Assembly: GCF_001046855.1 (NCBI RefSeq)
Contig: NZ_HF570958.1
Span: 1-64,000, forward strand
Direction: 5' to 3'
DNA: 64,000 nucleotides
DNA from: Nostocoides japonicum T1-X7
GTDB taxonomy: Bacteria; Actinomycetota; Actinomycetes; Actinomycetales; Dermatophilaceae
The notes beneath the pieces are model-generated. The model was not told the DNA's origin, made no database searches, and was given only the letters and a program-made list of their open reading frames with translations. Below are positions 43,360 through 51,899 of this stretch, piece after piece (positions within the stretch are counted from its first letter, which is position 1; each line of letters opens with the position of its first letter). Made by a program: the position numbers and the translations under genes.

Positions 43360-44595
43360 ATGGACGACCTTGTTCGGGCGGGCGACAACCCGCTCATCCA
43401 GCTGTCCCTCGCCGAGCTGCGGACACGGACGAGCATGAAGTGGCGGGCCCATCCCGGCGACGTCCTGCCGCTCTGGGTCGCCGAGATGGACGTTCCGCTG
43501 GCACCGCCGGTCCTCGAGGCGCTGGTCGCGGCGCTCGACCGCGGGGACACGGGGTACCCGGCGGGCACGGCCTACGCCGAGGCTGTCCGCCGGTTCGCTG
43601 CCGACCGGTGGGACTGGCCCGGGCTGGCCGTCGAGCGGACGGCGGTCGTGCCCGACGTGATGATGGGCATCGTCGAGATCCTGCGGCTGATCAGCGAGCC
43701 TGGTGACGTCGTCGTCGTCACTCCGCCGGTGTATCCGCCGTTCTACGCGTTCGTCACGCATGCGGACAGGCGCGTCATCGAGGCCCGGCTCGGGGCCGCT
43801 GGCCGTATCGATCACGAGGCTCTGGAGGCCGCCTTCGTCCGGGCGCGTGCGACGTGCTCCCACCCGGTCTTCCTGATGAGCAACCCACACAACCCGACCG
43901 GTGTCGTCCACACCCGCACCGAGCTGGAGTCGGTCGCGGCCCTGGCCGCCCGGCACGGCGTCCGGGTCGTCTCCGACGAGATCCATGCACCGCTCGCCCT
44001 CCCGGGGGCGCGGTTCACGCCGTATCTGTCGGTCGCCGGGTCCGACGACGCCTTCGCGCTGCTGTCGGCGTCCAAGGCGTGGAACCTCGCCGGGCTCAAG
44101 GCCGCCCTGGCCGTCGCCGGACCCGCGGCCGCCGGCGACCTCGCCCGGCTGCCCGAGGAGGTGAGCCACGGGCCGAGCCATCTCGGCGTCATCGCCCACA
44201 CGGTCGCCTTCGGTGACGGAGGCCCCTGGTTGGACCGGTTGTTGGCCGGTCTGGGGGCCAACCGCGACCTGTTGGGTCGGCTCGTCGCCGAGCGTCTCCC
44301 CGGCGTCACCGTGACCCCGCCCGAGGGCACCTACCTGGCGTGGCTCGACTGCACCGCGCTCGGACTCGACGAGGGCTCGGCCGCCGAGGGGCCAGGCGTC
44401 GTCAGCGAGCTCGCAGGGCCCGCACGCTTCTTCCTCGACCACGCCCGAGTGGCGCTCAGCTCGGGCCACGTCTTCGGATCGGGCGGGGCCGGCCGTGTCC
44501 GCCTCAACTTCGCGACCCGACCCGACATCCTCACCGAGGCCGTCGCACGCATGGCCGAGGCGCTCGACCGCCGCTCAGCCGACCTCGCGTGCTGA
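43360..44595 (+). CDS. MalY/PatB-type PLP-dependent C-S lyase / aminotransferase
   Basis: A 411-residue fold-type I PLP enzyme. The MalY/PatB branch is shown by [26 protein letters not shown], by [11 protein letters not shown] and by the [18 protein letters not shown] motif. The cofactor lysine is K239 in [14 protein letters not shown]. These enzymes cleave cystathionine or cysteine (beta-lyase) and may supply homocysteine, matching MetY in the same window. A true aminotransferase role cannot be excluded. ATG 43360 is taken from the -10 spacing and the family start. Confidence 0.88.
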   Translation: MDDLVRAGDNPLIQLSLAELRTRTSMKWRAHPGDVLPLWVAEMDVPLAPPVLEALVAALDRGDTGYPAGTAYAEAVRRFAADRWDWPGLAVERTAVVPDVMMGIVEILRLISEPGDVVVVTPPVYPPFYAFVTHADRRVIEARLGAAGRIDHEALEAAFVRARATCSHPVFLMSNPHNPTGVVHTRTELESVAALAARHGVRVVSDEIHAPLALPGARFTPYLSVAGSDDAFALLSASKAWNLAGLKAALAVAGPAAAGDLARLPEEVSHGPSHLGVIAHTVAFGDGGPWLDRLLAGLGANRDLLGRLVAERLPGVTVTPPEGTYLAWLDCTALGLDEGSAAEGPGVVSELAGPARFFLDHARVALSSGHVFGSGGAGRVRLNFATRPDILTEAVARMAEALDRRSADLAC

Positions 44596-44627
44596 CATCG
44601 ACAGAGAAGACTCTCGGAAAGGGCCTT

Positions 44628-44939
44628 ATGAACCCACACCATGGACGCCGCCACGGGCCAGGTCGAAGCGGACCGACCATGACCAGGCGACCGACAGCCA
44701 GAGCCCTGTGGGACTCCATCGCCGCGACCTTCCGCACGACCAAGCCCGACCTGTCCGACGAGGCACTCGCGGGGCGGGTCGAGGAGATCCTCGCCGACAA
44801 CGGCGGGATCCGGTGCGCGCGGGGTTGGGCGTCCGCCACGACGCCGTCCCGTGTCCGGCCGCCCCGCCGGGCATCGTCCGCACCGGACGAGTCGGGGGAC
44901 TCGCCCGCATCCGGATCGTCGCCTGACGACGTCGCCTGA
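44628..44939 (+). CDS. small hypothetical protein
   Basis: A possible 103-residue protein beginning at ATG 44628 with GGAAAGGG about 5 nt upstream. The middle (RALWDSIAATFRTTKPDLSDEALAGRVEEILADNGG) looks like a helical, protein-like segment, while the C-terminus is Ser/Pro/Arg-rich and low complexity. The start may instead be ATG 44680. I recognise no family; it follows the MalY-type gene by 32 nt. Confidence 0.4.
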   Translation: MNPHHGRRHGPGRSGPTMTRRPTARALWDSIAATFRTTKPDLSDEALAGRVEEILADNGGIRCARGWASATTPSRVRPPRRASSAPDESGDSPASGSSPDDVA

Positions 44940-44981
44940 CCGCCGTCGCCCTGCCAGCGGCCGGCCGCCCTCCGGGACCGG

Positions 44982-46145
44982 TCAGCTGCCCACGAGGTCC
45001 ACGGCCCCGAGGATGATGGCCAGGTAGGTCGCGGAGCGGTCGGACCCGATGATCCCCGGGGCCATCCGGTTCATGACGTAGGAGACGGTCAGCCCTCGGT
45101 CGAGGAACATGACGGTCATCGACCCGCCCCAGCCACCCCAGAAGCAGGTGCGCTCGTCGGGGAGGTAGGGGATCGTCTCCACGTCGGGCAGCGCGAAACC
45201 GATGCCGAAGCGGAGCGGAATGCCGAGCACGAGGTCGACGTTCCTCGACTGCTCCTCGAAGATGCGGTCGATGGTGGCCGGCGACAGCAGGCGGACGCCG
45301 TCCACCTCCCCACCGAGGGTGATCGCGGAGAAGGTGCGGGCGAGGGCTCGGGCGTTCGTGTGCCCGTTGAGCGCCCCCATGTCGGCACGCCTCCAGGGGA
45401 TCGTGTTCGCCGCCCTGGCGTCGACGACCGGTCCGGTGAACGTCTTGACGGCGGGAGAGTCCGGGCCCAGGGCCTCGATGTCGAAGGGGATCGGGGGTGG
45501 CGGGATGATCTCGGCGCACCGGGCGTCGTCCTCGGGGCGGGCGCCGATCTGCAGGTCGACGTCTAGCGGGCCGGCGATCTCCTCGGCGACGAACTGCTTG
45601 AGGGTCCGGCCGGTGACCCGGCGGAGGATCTCCCCGAGGAGGTGGCCCTGGTCGTTCGCGTGGTAGCCCGACGCCGTGCCCGGCTCCCACCACGGTGCCT
45701 GCGCGGCGAGCCGTGAGGTGGCCTTCTCCCAGTCGTACATGTCCTCGAGGACGAAGGGTTGGTCCCATCCGGAGACACCGGAGGTATGCGACATGATGTG
45801 GCGCACCCTGATGTCCGCCTTGCCGTTCCGGGCGAACTCCGGCCAGTAGGTCGCGACCGGCTCGTCGAGGTCGATGAGCCCGCGGTCGGCGCACCTGAGG
45901 ATCGCGAGGGCGGTGATCTCCTTGGTCGTCGACCACACGTTGACGATCGTGTCCCGATCCCACGGCTGGGTGCGGGCCGCGTCGCGATATCCGCCCCAGA
46001 TGTCGACGACCGTGTCGCCCCCGAGGTTCACCGCGATGGAGGCGCCGAGCTCCTCCTTCGAGGCGAGCTTCGCCGCGAAGGCGGCCCGGAGCGCCTCGAA
46101 CCGCCCGTCGACATCCCCATGGACACGAGGGTTGCTGGCATCCAT
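44982..46145 (-). CDS. serine hydrolase, class C beta-lactamase fold
   Basis: A 387-residue penicillin-binding-protein-like hydrolase: S72-x-x-K75 in NVWSTTKEITAL, the tyrosine motif SGYHANDQGHLLGEIL (Y-x-N) and a late GGWGGSMTVMF in the position of the KTG box. ADRGLIDLDEPVATYWPEFA is typical of the EstB/LACTB-like branch. There is no signal peptide, so it is probably a cytoplasmic esterase or peptidase rather than a true beta-lactamase. GAAGGAG precedes ATG 46145. Confidence 0.9.
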   Translation of the reverse strand: MDASNPRVHGDVDGRFEALRAAFAAKLASKEELGASIAVNLGGDTVVDIWGGYRDAARTQPWDRDTIVNVWSTTKEITALAILRCADRGLIDLDEPVATYWPEFARNGKADIRVRHIMSHTSGVSGWDQPFVLEDMYDWEKATSRLAAQAPWWEPGTASGYHANDQGHLLGEILRRVTGRTLKQFVAEEIAGPLDVDLQIGARPEDDARCAEIIPPPPIPFDIEALGPDSPAVKTFTGPVVDARAANTIPWRRADMGALNGHTNARALARTFSAITLGGEVDGVRLLSPATIDRIFEEQSRNVDLVLGIPLRFGIGFALPDVETIPYLPDERTCFWGGWGGSMTVMFLDRGLTVSYVMNRMAPGIIGSDRSATYLAIILGAVDLVGS

Positions 46146-46221
46146 GTGAACTCCTTCGTTCGGGTCGTCCGAGGAGGCGACGAGGACGGTGCGGGCGTCC
46201 GCCGTGGGCCGTGAGCGGAGC

Positions 46222-46980
46222 CTACGACACCTTGGTCACGTCGAGGACCTGGGACCGCATCCACGGCCCGGACCACCACATCCGCCAGCCGATACCGCGA
46301 GGGCGGACCGGCGAGCCGGACAGCTCGCCCAGCGTCACGGCATACTCACGGATCCTCGGCAGGTCGACGATGACGAGCCGTCCGCCCGGGGCGAGGCAGC
46401 GCCAGGCCTCGGTGACCGCTCGCGCGCGGGCCGCCGCCGGCTTGACGTTGTGGATGGACAGGCTCGCCGTCACCAGGTCGAAGGACCCGTCGGGGAACGG
46501 CAGGTCGGTCATGTCGGCCGTGAGGAGGGTGAGCCGGTCGGCGACGCCGTTCGCGCGGGCGTTCGCCTCGGTGGCGGACGGGTCGTTGCCGGACTGGTCG
46601 ACCGATCGCCAGAGATCGACGCCGGTCACCTCGGCATCCGGGAACCGCAGGGCTGCCGCGATCGCCACGGCGCCTCGGCCGCAGCCGATGTCGAGGACCG
46701 ATCGAGGCGGTGGGTCGCCCAGACCGGCGAGCAGCTCGGCCCAGACCTCGAACTTCCCCCGCTTCGTCGAGTGGACGTAGAGCAGGCCCCCGGCCACGAA
46801 GCAGAGGCCGAGGACGAGGAAGGTGAGGACCGTCCCGCCGGGAGCATGCCCGAGCGTCGTGAGGACGGCGATCACGAGGTAGAGGGCTCCGAAGCCGAGC
46901 CAGACCCAGGGCACCCACGGCGCGTCCGTGCCGTAGTCACCTGCGGGGCGTGCCGGAAGCGCCTGGTCCGTCGACGTCAT
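46222..46980 (-). CDS. membrane-anchored SAM-dependent methyltransferase
   Basis: A 252-residue protein with two N-terminal transmembrane helices (PWVWLGFGALYLVIAVLTTLG and VLTFLVLGLCFVAGGLLYV). A class I methyltransferase domain follows: SAM motif SVLDIGCGRGAVAIAAAL, then GVDLWRS and LTADMTDLPFPDGSFDLVTASLSIHNV. The acceptor is unknown; lipid or small-molecule methylation at the membrane is plausible. It has its own -10 (TACCGT, 46988-46993), so it is separate from the amino-sugar operon that ends 77 nt upstream. Confidence 0.87.
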   Translation of the reverse strand: MTSTDQALPARPAGDYGTDAPWVPWVWLGFGALYLVIAVLTTLGHAPGGTVLTFLVLGLCFVAGGLLYVHSTKRGKFEVWAELLAGLGDPPPRSVLDIGCGRGAVAIAAALRFPDAEVTGVDLWRSVDQSGNDPSATEANARANGVADRLTLLTADMTDLPFPDGSFDLVTASLSIHNVKPAAARARAVTEAWRCLAPGGRLVIVDLPRIREYAVTLGELSGSPVRPRGIGWRMWWSGPWMRSQVLDVTKVS

Positions 46981-46987
46981 GGTGGCG

Positions 46988-46993
46988 ACGGTA
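46988..46993 (-). promoter_or_regulatory. -10 element of the methyltransferase gene
   Basis: TACCGT on the minus strand, 7 nt before ATG 46980. Confidence 0.5.
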
Positions 46994-47057
46994 CGCCCGG
47001 CCGACCCGGCTGCGACATCCACCGGGCGGTGGACGACGCAGCCGGGTCGATGCCCGG

Positions 47058-48296
47058 TCAGAGCGTCTCGGTGACCTTGCGGAGCCCGCGGGGCGCATCC
47101 GGGTTCCCGCCGCGGGCGAGCGCCAGGTGTCGCGCCAGCTGCTGGAAGGGGATGATCTCCAGGAGCGGCGACAGCGCCTCGGGCAGGCCGCCGGGGAGGG
47201 CGATCCCGTGATCGGCCGTCGCGACGACGGCGGGTGTGCCGACGCACATGACGTCGGCCCCCTGCTCGGCGAGACGGGGGAAGACGCTGCCCATCGCCTC
47301 GCCACCCACCCCTGCGGAGGCGATGGCGAGGACCGGCACGGTCGGGTCGATCATGGCCAGCGGCCCGTGGAGGAGATCGGCGCCGGAGAAGGCCTGCGCC
47401 GAGAGGTAGCACGTCTCCATGAGCTTGAGGGCCGCCTCCCGAGCGGTGGGGTAGGAGTATCCCCGGCCCGTCGTCACGAGGCGCGAGGCGAACCGGTAGC
47501 GCTGGGCGAGGGCCGCGACGGCGTCGTCCGCGTCGGCGCCGACGAGCTCGTCGCCCGCCGCGCAGAGCGCCTCGATCGACGGGGCGGCGCCGTGCCGCAC
47601 GGTGGCGAGGAGGAGGTGGAGCGCGAGCAGCTGGGCCGTGTACGACTTCGTCGCCGCGACGGCCCGCTCCGGACCGGCGAGCACGTCGACGTGGGCCTCG
47701 GCGGCGCGCGCCAGGGGCGAGGTCTCGTCGTTCGTCACGGCGACGGTGAGGGCGCCGCGCTGCCGCGCGACCTCCATGGCCTGGACGAGGTCCGGCGAGC
47801 CTCCCGACTGGCTCACCCCCACCATGAGGACGCCGGTGAGGTCGGGACGCGCTCCGTATGCTGTCATCGTCGACGGGGACACGAGGCCGCAGGGCAGCTC
47901 GTGCTCGACCTCGACGAGGTACTTGGCATAGAGAGCCGCGTGGTCGCTCGTCCCCCGGGCGACGAAGAGGACGAAGCGAGGCCGGTATGCCCGGATGAGC
48001 GCGGCCGCGCGGGCGATGTCCCCGTCCGGGCCGGCGGCCGAGGCGAGCCGGCGCCAGACGGTCGGCTGCTCGAGGATCTCGGCCGCCATCAGATCCCCCG
48101 GCCCGGGCGACGACAACTCGGCAGGTGCGGGGTTGTCGTGGTTCGCGATCGCTTCGGGCGACGACAACTCGGCAGGTGCGGGGTTGTCGTGGTCGGGGGT
48201 GGCGTCCCGCGGGGTCGTGCCGAGGGCGACGGGGGTCTCGGGGGTCGAGGTGGCGGAGGGGTCGATGGAGGAATCGGTGAGGGGGTGGGGTGTCAT
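47058..48296 (-). CDS. SIS-domain sugar isomerase/deaminase (glucosamine-6-phosphate type)
   Basis: A 412-residue protein with two SIS domains, from LMAAEILEQPTVWRRLA onward. FVLFVARGTSDHAALYAKYLVE is the phosphosugar loop and GVSQSGGSPDLVQAMEVARQRG the second site. Relatives (AgaS, NagB-II, the isomerase half of GlmS) convert amino-sugar phosphates to keto-sugar phosphates. It has no glutaminase domain, so deamination is likely. Translation from ATG 48296 (AAGGAG 12 nt upstream) gives a 68-residue extension holding two in-frame copies of HDNPAPAELSSP; similarity starts only at M69 (48092). Last gene of the operon. Confidence 0.87.
   Translation of the reverse strand: MTPHPLTDSSIDPSATSTPETPVALGTTPRDATPDHDNPAPAELSSPEAIANHDNPAPAELSSPGPGDLMAAEILEQPTVWRRLASAAGPDGDIARAAALIRAYRPRFVLFVARGTSDHAALYAKYLVEVEHELPCGLVSPSTMTAYGARPDLTGVLMVGVSQSGGSPDLVQAMEVARQRGALTVAVTNDETSPLARAAEAHVDVLAGPERAVAATKSYTAQLLALHLLLATVRHGAAPSIEALCAAGDELVGADADDAVAALAQRYRFASRLVTTGRGYSYPTAREAALKLMETCYLSAQAFSGADLLHGPLAMIDPTVPVLAIASAGVGGEAMGSVFPRLAEQGADVMCVGTPAVVATADHGIALPGGLPEALSPLLEIIPFQQLARHLALARGGNPDAPRGLRKVTETL
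48105..48193. repeat. palindrome-family repeats inside a coding region (copy D)
   Basis: A 38-bp sequence with GACAACTCGGCAGGTGCGGGG at its core is present twice, exactly, at 48105-48142 and 48156-48193, offset 51 bp (17 codons). Each copy has ACGACAAC/GTTGTCGT arms. Read on the minus strand it is CGCACCTGCCGAGTTGTCGTC, a near match to the GCACGTGCCGAG family found elsewhere only between genes. Confidence 0.88.
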
Positions 48297-48310
48297 GGCG
48301 TGGGTCTCCT

Positions 48311-49372
48311 TCAGGACGAGATGGCGGGGTCGAGGGCGAGGCGGACGGCCCCGTGGGCGGGTGCCCGGTCGAGGAGCCGCAGGTCGGTGATCCCGTGCTC
48401 CGCGAGGCGTGCGGTGAGGGCCGTCCGCAGCTCCGGCTGATGGACGAGGAGTCCACCGCCGAGGACGACCGACGGGCTCATCGGGTCGTCGAGGACCGTG
48501 TGGACCTGGGTGACCAGAGCCGTGAGGGCATCGGCGGCGGCACGGACGATGACCTGTGCGCTCGGGTCGCCCTGCGCCGACAGGTGGAAGACCGCGGCGG
48601 ATCGCCGCGCCCAGAAGCGGCGCTCCACGCGCGTGTAGAACACGTCGAGCAGCTCGCTCGCATCGGTCGCACCGCACTCCGCCACGAGACGCGCGGTGAG
48701 CGGGTCCGGCGGCAGCCCGCGATCGACGCGGCCGAGGGCATGGCGGACCGCGTCCCGGGCCACGCCGTAGCCGCTTCCCGCGTCGTCGAGGAGATAGCCC
48801 CACCCACCGGCACGCGCGGTGCGGCCGTCCTCGGTCCGGCCCCAGGCGACCGATCCGGTGCCGGAGATGAGGGCGATACCCGCCCGCAGGCCGGCCGCCG
48901 CGAGGATGAGATGGGTGTCGTGGACGACGACGACTCTCGCCCCGGGGAAGCGGTCCGTGATGAGACCGCGCAGCCGGGTCGCGGCCGCCGGGGTGTCGAC
49001 GCCGGCCGCGCCGGCGCAGACGACGTCCGGCGTCCCGTCGTGGCCCTGCGCCGCGAGCCCCGCGATGGCGGCGTCCAGCTCGGACCGTGCCCGATCGAGG
49101 CCGACCGAGGCGATGTTGGCGCTCCCGGCATACGACTCGGCGTAGTCCGCCACGACGGTGGTCGTGGATGCGGGTGCCCCATCGGGTGAGGCGTCTCCAG
49201 CGGGGGTGGTGAGCGTGGCGGAGGGCGTGGTGAGGGCGGCCGCGGTGGGTGTGGCTGCCGGTCCCCGACCGGGTGAGACGTCTCCGGCGGAGGGGTGGGT
49301 CCGGTAGCTCACCGCGTGCGTCTTCGAGCCGCCGATGTCGATGCCGATGGCGTGCATCGTGGGCGCCGTCAC
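48311..49372 (-). CDS. BadF/BadG-family amino-sugar kinase (N-acetylglucosamine kinase-like)
   Basis: A 353-residue sugar kinase of the ASKHA fold. The phosphate-1 loop is GIDIGGSKTHAV; ALISGTGSVAWGR and GGWGYLLDDAGSGYGVARDAV are the phosphate-2 and sugar-site motifs of the BadF/BadG N-acetylglucosamine/glucosamine kinase group, and VVLGGGLLV is the adenosine motif. A low-complexity Ala/Thr/Pro insert (about residues 28-68) sits in the first lobe. GTG 49372 overlaps the MFS stop (GTGA). It should phosphorylate the sugar brought in by the MFS carrier before the SIS enzyme acts. Confidence 0.9.
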   Translation of the reverse strand: MTAPTMHAIGIDIGGSKTHAVSYRTHPSAGDVSPGRGPAATPTAAALTTPSATLTTPAGDASPDGAPASTTTVVADYAESYAGSANIASVGLDRARSELDAAIAGLAAQGHDGTPDVVCAGAAGVDTPAAATRLRGLITDRFPGARVVVVHDTHLILAAAGLRAGIALISGTGSVAWGRTEDGRTARAGGWGYLLDDAGSGYGVARDAVRHALGRVDRGLPPDPLTARLVAECGATDASELLDVFYTRVERRFWARRSAAVFHLSAQGDPSAQVIVRAAADALTALVTQVHTVLDDPMSPSVVLGGGLLVHQPELRTALTARLAEHGITDLRLLDRAPAHGAVRLALDPAISS

Positions 49373-50802
49373 TGCGCGTCGAGCGGGGACGTGTGGGCGG
49401 AAGCGTCCGACTCGGGCCAGCGGCCGCCGTTCTCCCAGTAGTGCCGGATGTCCTCGAGCTGACGGCCCTTGGTCTCGGGAGCGAGCTTGGCGACGAAGGC
49501 GAAGGCGGCGACCGCGAGGAGCCCGAAGACGACGAACGTCCCTGCCCCACCGAGCTGCTGGAGCATCGAGAGGAAGACGAGACCGACGACGACGTTCGCG
49601 ACGAGGTCCGAGGTCAGCATGGCGCTCGAGCCGAGCGAGCGGAGGTGCGCGGGGAAGCTCTCACCGGCATACACCCAGACGAGCGCGCCGAAACCGAAGG
49701 TGAACCCGACGGTGAAGAGGAGCAGGCCGATGAAGCCCAGCGCGGTGAGCGCCCCGCCGAACGACGATCCCTGGGTGAAGACGAGGACGAGGAGGGCGTT
49801 GGCGAGGACCATGATGGCGATGCCGGTCAGCAGGATCGGGCGACGTCCCATCCGGTCGACGAGGATCATCGAGACGAAGACGGCCGCGAGGCCGGCGACC
49901 TGGACGAGCGCGGGCAGTCCGAGGAGCGCGAAGTGGCCCGAGAAGCCCATCGCCTCGAAGATCCGCGGGCTGTAGTAGACGATCGCGTTGATGCCGGTGA
50001 TCTGGACGAAGAAGCCGAGACCGACGACGAAGAGCGCAGCGCGCAGGTACGGCGTGCGGAACATCTCCTTGAGGGCGTCGAAGGTGGACCGGCCGTTGGC
50101 GGTCGTCTCGGCGAGGTCGGCCTCCATCGCGTCGATCTCGGCGGCGACGTCGGCCGTCGGCTCGATCTGGCCGAGGACGCGCTCGGCGTCGGCGCGGCGG
50201 CCCTTCATCATGTACCACCGGGGCGTGTCGGGCAGTCGCAGGAGCAGGAGGGTGATGAGGAAGCCGGGGATCGCCGCGGCGCCGAGCATCCAGCGCCAGC
50301 TGCCGGTGCCGGCGAGGGCCCACGCGACGAGGTAGCCGAGGATGATGCCGGTGACCGTCGCCACCTGGTAGAGGACGAGCATCGCGCCGCGGATCGCCGC
50401 GGCCGCCGACTCGGCGACGAAGACGGGTACGACGACGACGGAGACGCCGATCGTCAGGCCGAGGAAGAACCGCGCCGTCATGAGGCTGGGGACGCTCCAG
50501 GCGAGCGCCGAGATGAGGGAGAAGAGGGCGAAGGTCGCGGCGACGGTGACCATCACCTTCTTGCGGCCGAGGCGGTTCGACAGCGCCCCGCCGAAGAGGG
50601 CGCCGATGACCTCGCCGATGACGACGGCCGTCGTGACCCACTCCTGCTGGTGGGTGGACAGGTGGAACTGCTTGCTGATGAAGAGCATCGCGCCGCCGAT
50701 GTTCGACGAGTCGTAGCCGTAGATGATGCCGACCGTCGCCGCTGCGACGGCCACGAGGACGCCGAGTCTCGACGCCCCCTTGAGGTCCTGGACCAGTCCC
50801 AT
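49369..50802 (-). CDS. MFS sugar:proton symporter
   Basis: A 477-residue carrier of the sugar porter family with 12 transmembrane helices. Signatures are GIIYGYDSSNIGGAMLF in helix 1, NRLGRKKVM and DRMGRRPIL loops, the helix 7 QITGINAIVYYSP motif and the C-terminal LAPETKGRQLEDI. GGAG lies 5 nt before ATG 50802. As first gene of the operon it should import glucose-like or amino sugars. Expression is likely controlled by the three GntR-type boxes at 50883-50950. Confidence 0.92.
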   Translation of the reverse strand: MGLVQDLKGASRLGVLVAVAAATVGIIYGYDSSNIGGAMLFISKQFHLSTHQQEWVTTAVVIGEVIGALFGGALSNRLGRKKVMVTVAATFALFSLISALAWSVPSLMTARFFLGLTIGVSVVVVPVFVAESAAAAIRGAMLVLYQVATVTGIILGYLVAWALAGTGSWRWMLGAAAIPGFLITLLLLRLPDTPRWYMMKGRRADAERVLGQIEPTADVAAEIDAMEADLAETTANGRSTFDALKEMFRTPYLRAALFVVGLGFFVQITGINAIVYYSPRIFEAMGFSGHFALLGLPALVQVAGLAAVFVSMILVDRMGRRPILLTGIAIMVLANALLVLVFTQGSSFGGALTALGFIGLLLFTVGFTFGFGALVWVYAGESFPAHLRSLGSSAMLTSDLVANVVVGLVFLSMLQQLGGAGTFVVFGLLAVAAFAFVAKLAPETKGRQLEDIRHYWENGGRWPESDASAHTSPLDAQ

Positions 50803-50882
50803 CTCGCTCCTTCGTGTTCTCGGGATGACTCGGTCTTCCCTGGGTGACTTCCTGTCGTCGGTCCGGCGCCTCCGGACCGTCG

Positions 50883-50950
50883 ATTGGTCTAAACCAATAC
50901 GAAGATTGGCATAGACCAATCGAGATGTCAAGAGATTGGTCTAGACCATG
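50883..50950. promoter_or_regulatory. three DasR/NagR-type operators in a divergent promoter
   Basis: Three near-identical palindromes: ATTGGTCTAAACCAAT (50883-50898), ATTGGCATAGACCAAT (50905-50920) and ATTGGTCTAGACCATG (50935-50950). The last contains the perfect core TGGTCTAGACCA, the known dre consensus of Streptomyces DasR. The -10 of the GntR gene is probably TAGACT (50952-50957), so box 3 lies in its promoter. A TTGACA (minus strand, 50932-50927) may be the -35 of the MFS operon, with box 2 in its spacer. Both directions should be repressed. Confidence 0.9.
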
Positions 50951-50998
50951 TGTAGACTGGTTCGTAGACCGCCGCAGCCCGGGCAGAGAGGAAGAGCC

Positions 50999-51703
50999 GT
51001 GATCGTCCGCGAGCCGAAGTACCACACCGTCATGGAGCAGCTCGCCGACTTCATCGCGGACGCCGAGCCGGGCACGCCCCTGGAGACCGAGCGGGAGCTC
51101 GCGACTCGGTTCGCGACGTCCCGCACGACGGTGCGCCAGGCACTCTCGGCGCTCGCGGCGGAGGGCCGGGTCGAGCGCACGCAGGGCAGCGGCACCTTCG
51201 TCGCCGAGCCCAAGCGGGTGTTCGTCCACCAGCTCACGTCCTACAGCGAGGACCTCCGGGCGCAGGGGCGGAACCCTGCCAGCATCTGGGTGTCGGTCGA
51301 CAGGGTGACGCCCACTCGCGAGGTGAGGACGGCGCTCGCGCTCGACGGGTCCGCCAAGGTCCACCGCGTGGAGCGGGTCCGGCTCGTCGACGGCGAGCCG
51401 CTGGCCGCCGAGGTGGCGCACCTCGCAGGGTCCCTGCCCCGGCTACGCCAGGAGATCGACAAGCGGGGGTCTCTCTACCAGACGCTGCGCGAGGCATACG
51501 GCGTCTCCTTCGCTCGCGCGGAGGACATCGTCGAGACGGGGCTCGCCTCGCCCCGCGAGGCGGCCCTCCTGGGAGTCGACGTCGGGGCACCGATGCTCGT
51601 CGTCCATCGCACGGCATACGACACCGACGACCGGCCCGTCGAGTACACGCGCTCGGTCTTCCGCGGCGATCGCTTCCGCTTCGTCGCCCGGTCCTCCATC
51701 TGA
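50999..51703 (+). CDS. GntR/HutC-family regulator, DasR/NagR-like
   Basis: A 234-residue regulator. The N-terminal winged helix holds PLETERELATRFATSRTTVRQALSALAAEGRVERTQGSGTFV, and the C-terminal UTRA ligand-binding domain holds VERVRLVDGEPLAAEVAHL and AEDIVETGLASPREAALLG. DasR/NagR proteins bind TGGTCTAGACCA boxes and release them on binding amino-sugar phosphates. Three such boxes lie upstream, between this gene and the amino-sugar operon. GTG 50999 has AGAGGAAG just upstream, preferred over the longer frame from 50948, which overlaps box 3. Confidence 0.92.
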   Translation: MIVREPKYHTVMEQLADFIADAEPGTPLETERELATRFATSRTTVRQALSALAAEGRVERTQGSGTFVAEPKRVFVHQLTSYSEDLRAQGRNPASIWVSVDRVTPTREVRTALALDGSAKVHRVERVRLVDGEPLAAEVAHLAGSLPRLRQEIDKRGSLYQTLREAYGVSFARAEDIVETGLASPREAALLGVDVGAPMLVVHRTAYDTDDRPVEYTRSVFRGDRFRFVARSSI

Positions 51704-51858
51704 CGCTTCTTCCGGGGGATGCCCGGCGCGGCGGCCGCGGTCCGCGGGGGGTGTTGCGGTATGCGAGATGCGCGCGGAGGGCTCTTCCCCTGCTGCTCCA
51801 CGACGGAGGTCCGGGGGACTTGACGAACCACCCTCTCGTCGGCACACTGATCGCCGTA

Positions 51859-51874
51859 CCTAAATCGATTTAGG
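51859..51874. promoter_or_regulatory. LacI-type operator upstream of the fructan operon
   Basis: CCTAAATCGATTTAGG is a perfect 16-bp palindrome with a central CG, typical of LacI-family sites. It ends 9 nt before the -10 candidate TAGCTT (51884-51889). The LacI regulator gene at 56446-57528 ends the same gene cluster and is the natural partner. Confidence 0.85.
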
Positions 51875-51899
51875 CATTGAGCCTAGCTTGGAGTCAACG

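Noticed and set aside
44982-46145. Antibiotic-resistance beta-lactamase
   Set aside because: The S-x-x-K and Y-x-N motifs are present, but there is no signal peptide and the sequence fits the esterase/LACTB-like branch better.
48300-49550. Extension of the SIS protein frame into the kinase gene
   Set aside because: The kinase in the other frame has full family motifs. ATG 48296 has its own ribosome-binding site.
51704-51858. Additional small gene between the GntR regulator and the LacI operator
   Set aside because: No start with a ribosome-binding site and no conserved frame; it looks like ordinary intergenic DNA.
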